In this document: positions 60,808 through 64,000 of the stretch, one piece after another
How the letters are laid out: each line of letters starts with the position of its first letter
Position numbering within the stretch: position 1 is the first letter of the stretch
Assembly: GCA_033675545.1 (NCBI GenBank)
Contig: JAWDGP010005301.1
Location: 200,001-264,000 of the forward strand
DNA from: Elysia crispata
Taxonomy: Eukaryota; Mollusca; Gastropoda; Plakobranchidae
Length of the DNA: 64,000 bases
Direction of reading: 5' to 3'
Program-made: the position numbers and the translations under genes
The notes under the pieces: generated by a model
What the model was told of the DNA's origin: nothing
Database searches by the model: none
The model's input: only the letters and a program-made list of their open reading frames with translations

Positions 60808-63800
60808 GTCTGGATGGAATGTTCATGGTCTTACTTTGCATCTTCTGACTTTTTTTTTTTTGCTGCTTTTATATATGTAATTTAATGAAATCAAGCTCAA
60901 AAGCAGTTGCTGTCTGGCTTAGCTGCTGTATTCTGTCAATTACTCATTTTCTATTCATATTATCCTCAAACCTTTACTTGTATTAAAAAATTCCCAATCA
61001 CATGGAAAATTTTTTTTTGAAATGCCTATGTATATTTAATGCTCTGGAGTGTGGTGTTTCAAGTGAATTCACTATCTTAGTGGGTTAATTTCTGTGAGAA
61101 ACATGGCAACTTGAAAGAGCATCTTTATGGTTATGTATACATTTTCAGAAGACACAAAGATTTTTTAGGGGTTGTTTTTTTTTCAATATGGATTGAAAAA
61201 GTGATGCAAAACTTATTTGATCTAAAGTGCATTCCGTGGAATAACAAATATTACAGCCAGAAGTAATGTGTTAATTCTTATCAAGTTTATTTCCTCCCAT
61301 TTATCTAATTACTCAACACCTGAGTCTCCATTGGTGCTGACAACAATCTCTATGGGACCTTGTAATTGAATAGTGTTTAGGACTTAAATTTTTTTTAGAT
61401 TGTTATGTTTTTTCAATCAAAACCATCTTTTATAAAGACTTAATAGCACTTATTACTTGCCAACATTTGCCCTATCAGGGCCTAAATCTTATACATTGTG
61501 CAATGCCTGGTCCTTAAGTTGGTTTTTTACGCATGATATTTAGCCAGATGGAGGCAATTGTTACATGAATGATAAGAAAAAAATACCATCCTGAAAATTC
61601 TTTCATTTTATTACCATTTTGACTCTCCCTCTGTTTCCATCCTTTAATGCTGTCAAATTAAATACCAAAGTAAAGATAAACTGGTCTATACTGTACATTA
61701 GTGAGTGCACAGGAAAACTGACAGAATTGACCTATTTTTTTTTGTCTAGAACTATGAAAGTCAAAATTTTTATATCACATAAAAGTGAAACTATTACTAC
61801 TATTGGATTATTTTATTATTATAATGATGTTGCAAGTAATTATTTTCTATAATCTTAGACATTTTCAAATATGATATTTTTGTACATTGTGATCAGCAAG
61901 GTTTGTGCTGCAAGAGACAAAAATCCGATCATCTAATTTCTTCATGTTTGAGGAGCTTTTGTTTTAATAGAACTTTATGAATAAACATATAATTATCATA
62001 CATTAAAATTAGTCTCTTTGATCGTGAACTAATATGAAGAGACCGAACAGACACATTTGTAGTAAAAACTAATTTATTAAACTGGAACAATTGGACATTT
62101 TTGTATGCAACTTCATATTTCTCTCCTTTTCCATCCTCTCTCCCCCCCTCTTCCCTCCCCCACGTACTAAGGAATTTTTAAACTTGTGGGTCGCAATATG
62201 GGTTCCTTCATTATTTCACATAGTATTCGATAAAAGTGCATCCAAGTTATATCAAAATTAAGGGAAAAGGACAGGGAAAACACTTGTGTGGGTTGTATAT
62301 TTGTATGTAAGAAATAATACTGCAATATGCCACAGTGAAGATAGGAAAAAAAGGTCAACCTCGAATTAAAAGCTTCTATCTCTTGCAATAAAAAGTCAAT
62401 TAAAGTATACATCAAAATGCAGGTAAATGGACAAAAAACACACACATATTATGAGTATGCACTACAGATGTTTGTTCCTTCCTATTTCTACAGCAAATAA
62501 AAAATTGTGAAAGTACACACCAAAATGGATATCTAAGGGAGATATTCATGCATTGCGGGTTGGAATGAAAAAAAGTGATGTTATATATCAGTGTAAAACC
62601 AAAATAATTTTTCTTGAAAAAAAAATTAAATAATATCAGTCTCAATTCAATAGCTCCTATCTGTTTCACATTACACTTATAGTTGGTTCACCCAAGGCTA
62701 GAATAATTTTGGGCAAAAAAAATTGCCTTTCTTCAATCATCAAAAAGATAGTGGGCTCACAGTTCATGCTTTTGTCCCTAAACTTTCTGTTGGCAGTCCA
62801 GATTTTGCACTAGCTGTCTCTGTTTGGCTCATTAAATGTGTGTGCACATGCGCAGCGAACTGTAACTGTGAGCATTTGCTGTGCCTGTGGTGCTTGCTTC
62901 CAGTCACAGACCAGCAGCATCACAGGCCATTAGACAATATGTCGCGACAGTGGTGGGCGTATCTCTGTGATGTGAAAAAGGATTACACTACCAAATGGTG
63001 TTGGGTATGAGTAGACTAATAAAGTGGGCGGGACTAGAAATGTTCAAACCTTATAAGGCCAATAGTACATAGGCCTCTTCAGCTCATTCACTGGATATTG
63101 GTATTATAACTGTTGCATCCCTTCCCAACTAAGTATTGTAGACTATGTACATGGAGCAGAAACGACGGTTCTGTCACGTTTGTTTTATTGTTAGGCTTTA
63201 GCCCTTTCTAGAAAGATCGATGATGTGCACTGAGATAAATTTGACCGGAACATTACTATTTGATTTTAATGACAGATAAAGATCTGAAAAGAGATTACAA
63301 TCATTCAACTGTCGCAGCTCCTCTCTGACATGCAGAATGAAGGTCCTCGTTGCTATCATCACTATTTTGAAAAAAATATCCAATTTCTTGCTCAACTGAA
63401 CATCTCTAGAGCTATTTTCCAGTGTGATAGTATCGCTTGTAAAACAAAAAGTGAAAAGGTCCGTGATTTGGCCAGGGTTGTGCATACAATTGATAAAAGG
63501 TTTATGAAACTGCACGCAGACACAGTCTCACACACAATATCCCTACCAAAAAAAATGTGCCTCTAAGTTCTACTTTTACTCATGATAAAGGTTTGAATTT
63601 GCCTGGAGACTAAAATCAGACAGAAAAAGTTATGTTGAGTGCCTGCATCCATTAAAAATTTGGGTTATGACATGAACGTACCTAACACATCTGCAGGGCA
63701 TAGTACTCTATATTTGGAGGATGTACCTGGTACTTCCACAGCGCAGGCAAAGAGTTAAACTCTATATAATATGTAAGATCAGATCAGATAGGGTGACACA

Positions 63801-64000
63801 TATCTCAAATGGTCAAGCCAGAAAAAAGAATTATTACAAATGTTTTTAGTATCCCTCGGCAGCTTTAACAGCAGACCAAGACAATTGTTTCCAACAAGAG
63901 AGTTTAATTATGATTTTAAAAGTGAGAGAATTTTGCCTTATGCCATTTCACTCAAAAAAGAATGATCAGATTTTTTTTTACTGAGTTTAATAATCTAAAA
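60808..64000. other. Downstream of last recognised CLINT1 exon; terminal exon not found
   Basis: The family usually ends in a short DAFANF-type motif, and no such exon was recognised here. AATAAA hexamers occur (near 61980 and 63019) but cannot be tied to a stop codon. At 62.8-63.05 kb the base composition is more GC-rich, with CATGCGCAGCG and GGGCGGG boxes. Confidence 0.4.

Noticed and set aside
61483-61600. Candidate CLINT1 last exons (GLNLIHCAMPGP and PDGGNCYMNDKKKIPS readings)
   Set aside because: Both are in phase 0 and end in stops, but neither has the FANF-type end or other family likeness.
63330-63566. 78-codon frame MQNEGPRCYHHYFEKN...
   Set aside because: Reads like ordinary protein in composition, but I cannot match it to a family, and no start or splice context supports it.

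Overview
The window looks like nuclear DNA from an invertebrate animal, most probably a mollusc and perhaps a gastropod. It is AT-rich, its genes are split by many introns with ordinary GT..AG borders, and intergenic and intronic DNA is full of long microsatellites (CT/AG, AGT, TTA, TA), tRNA-derived SINEs, LINE fragments and DNA-transposon remains. The taxon is an inference from gene content and repeat style; nothing in the sequence names it.

Left part (1 to about 35 kb, minus strand). This is a head-to-tail tandem array of solute carrier family 5 (SLC5) sodium symporter genes of the multivitamin/monocarboxylate/iodide transporter branch. Copy B (24285 down to 15504) can be read as a complete eight-exon gene giving a 645-residue protein. 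Copy A (4526 down to the window edge) has five intact exons coding 313 residues and continues outside the window. Copy C (about 33991 down to 29542) is represented only by one long and several short exon-like pieces, with no start codon seen, so it looks decayed. A further scrap near 34.9 kb resembles the end of SLC5 exon 4 and hints at a fourth copy. Copies A and B differ by one intron. A decayed CR1/L2-like LINE and a SINE lie in introns of copy B.

Right part (36.95 to about 60.8 kb, plus strand). One long gene codes for clathrin interactor 1 (CLINT1, also called epsinR or epsin-4). Twelve coding exons join in frame for 591 codons: an N-terminal ENTH domain, an acidic/charged linker, short adaptor-binding FxDF-type motifs and clathrin-box-like sites, and a Met/Gln-rich tail. 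The last exon with the stop was not found. Its introns hold two copies of an element with CAGACCTGCCA ends, a LINE 3' fragment, a three-unit 145-bp tandem repeat, and a decayed 3.2-kb pogo/Tigger-like DNA transposon whose ends and TA target duplication can still be read.

The SLC5 array and CLINT1 are divergently oriented, with about 2 kb between the last SLC5 scrap and the CLINT1 start. They have no known functional link: one set acts in plasma-membrane uptake of small solutes, the other in clathrin-coated vesicle traffic between the trans-Golgi network and endosomes. I found no RNA genes, CRISPR array or operon-like system, and nothing I would call a new biological system. The most informative features are the SLC5 array with copies in different states of decay and different intron patterns, and the stack of mobile elements in the CLINT1 introns.
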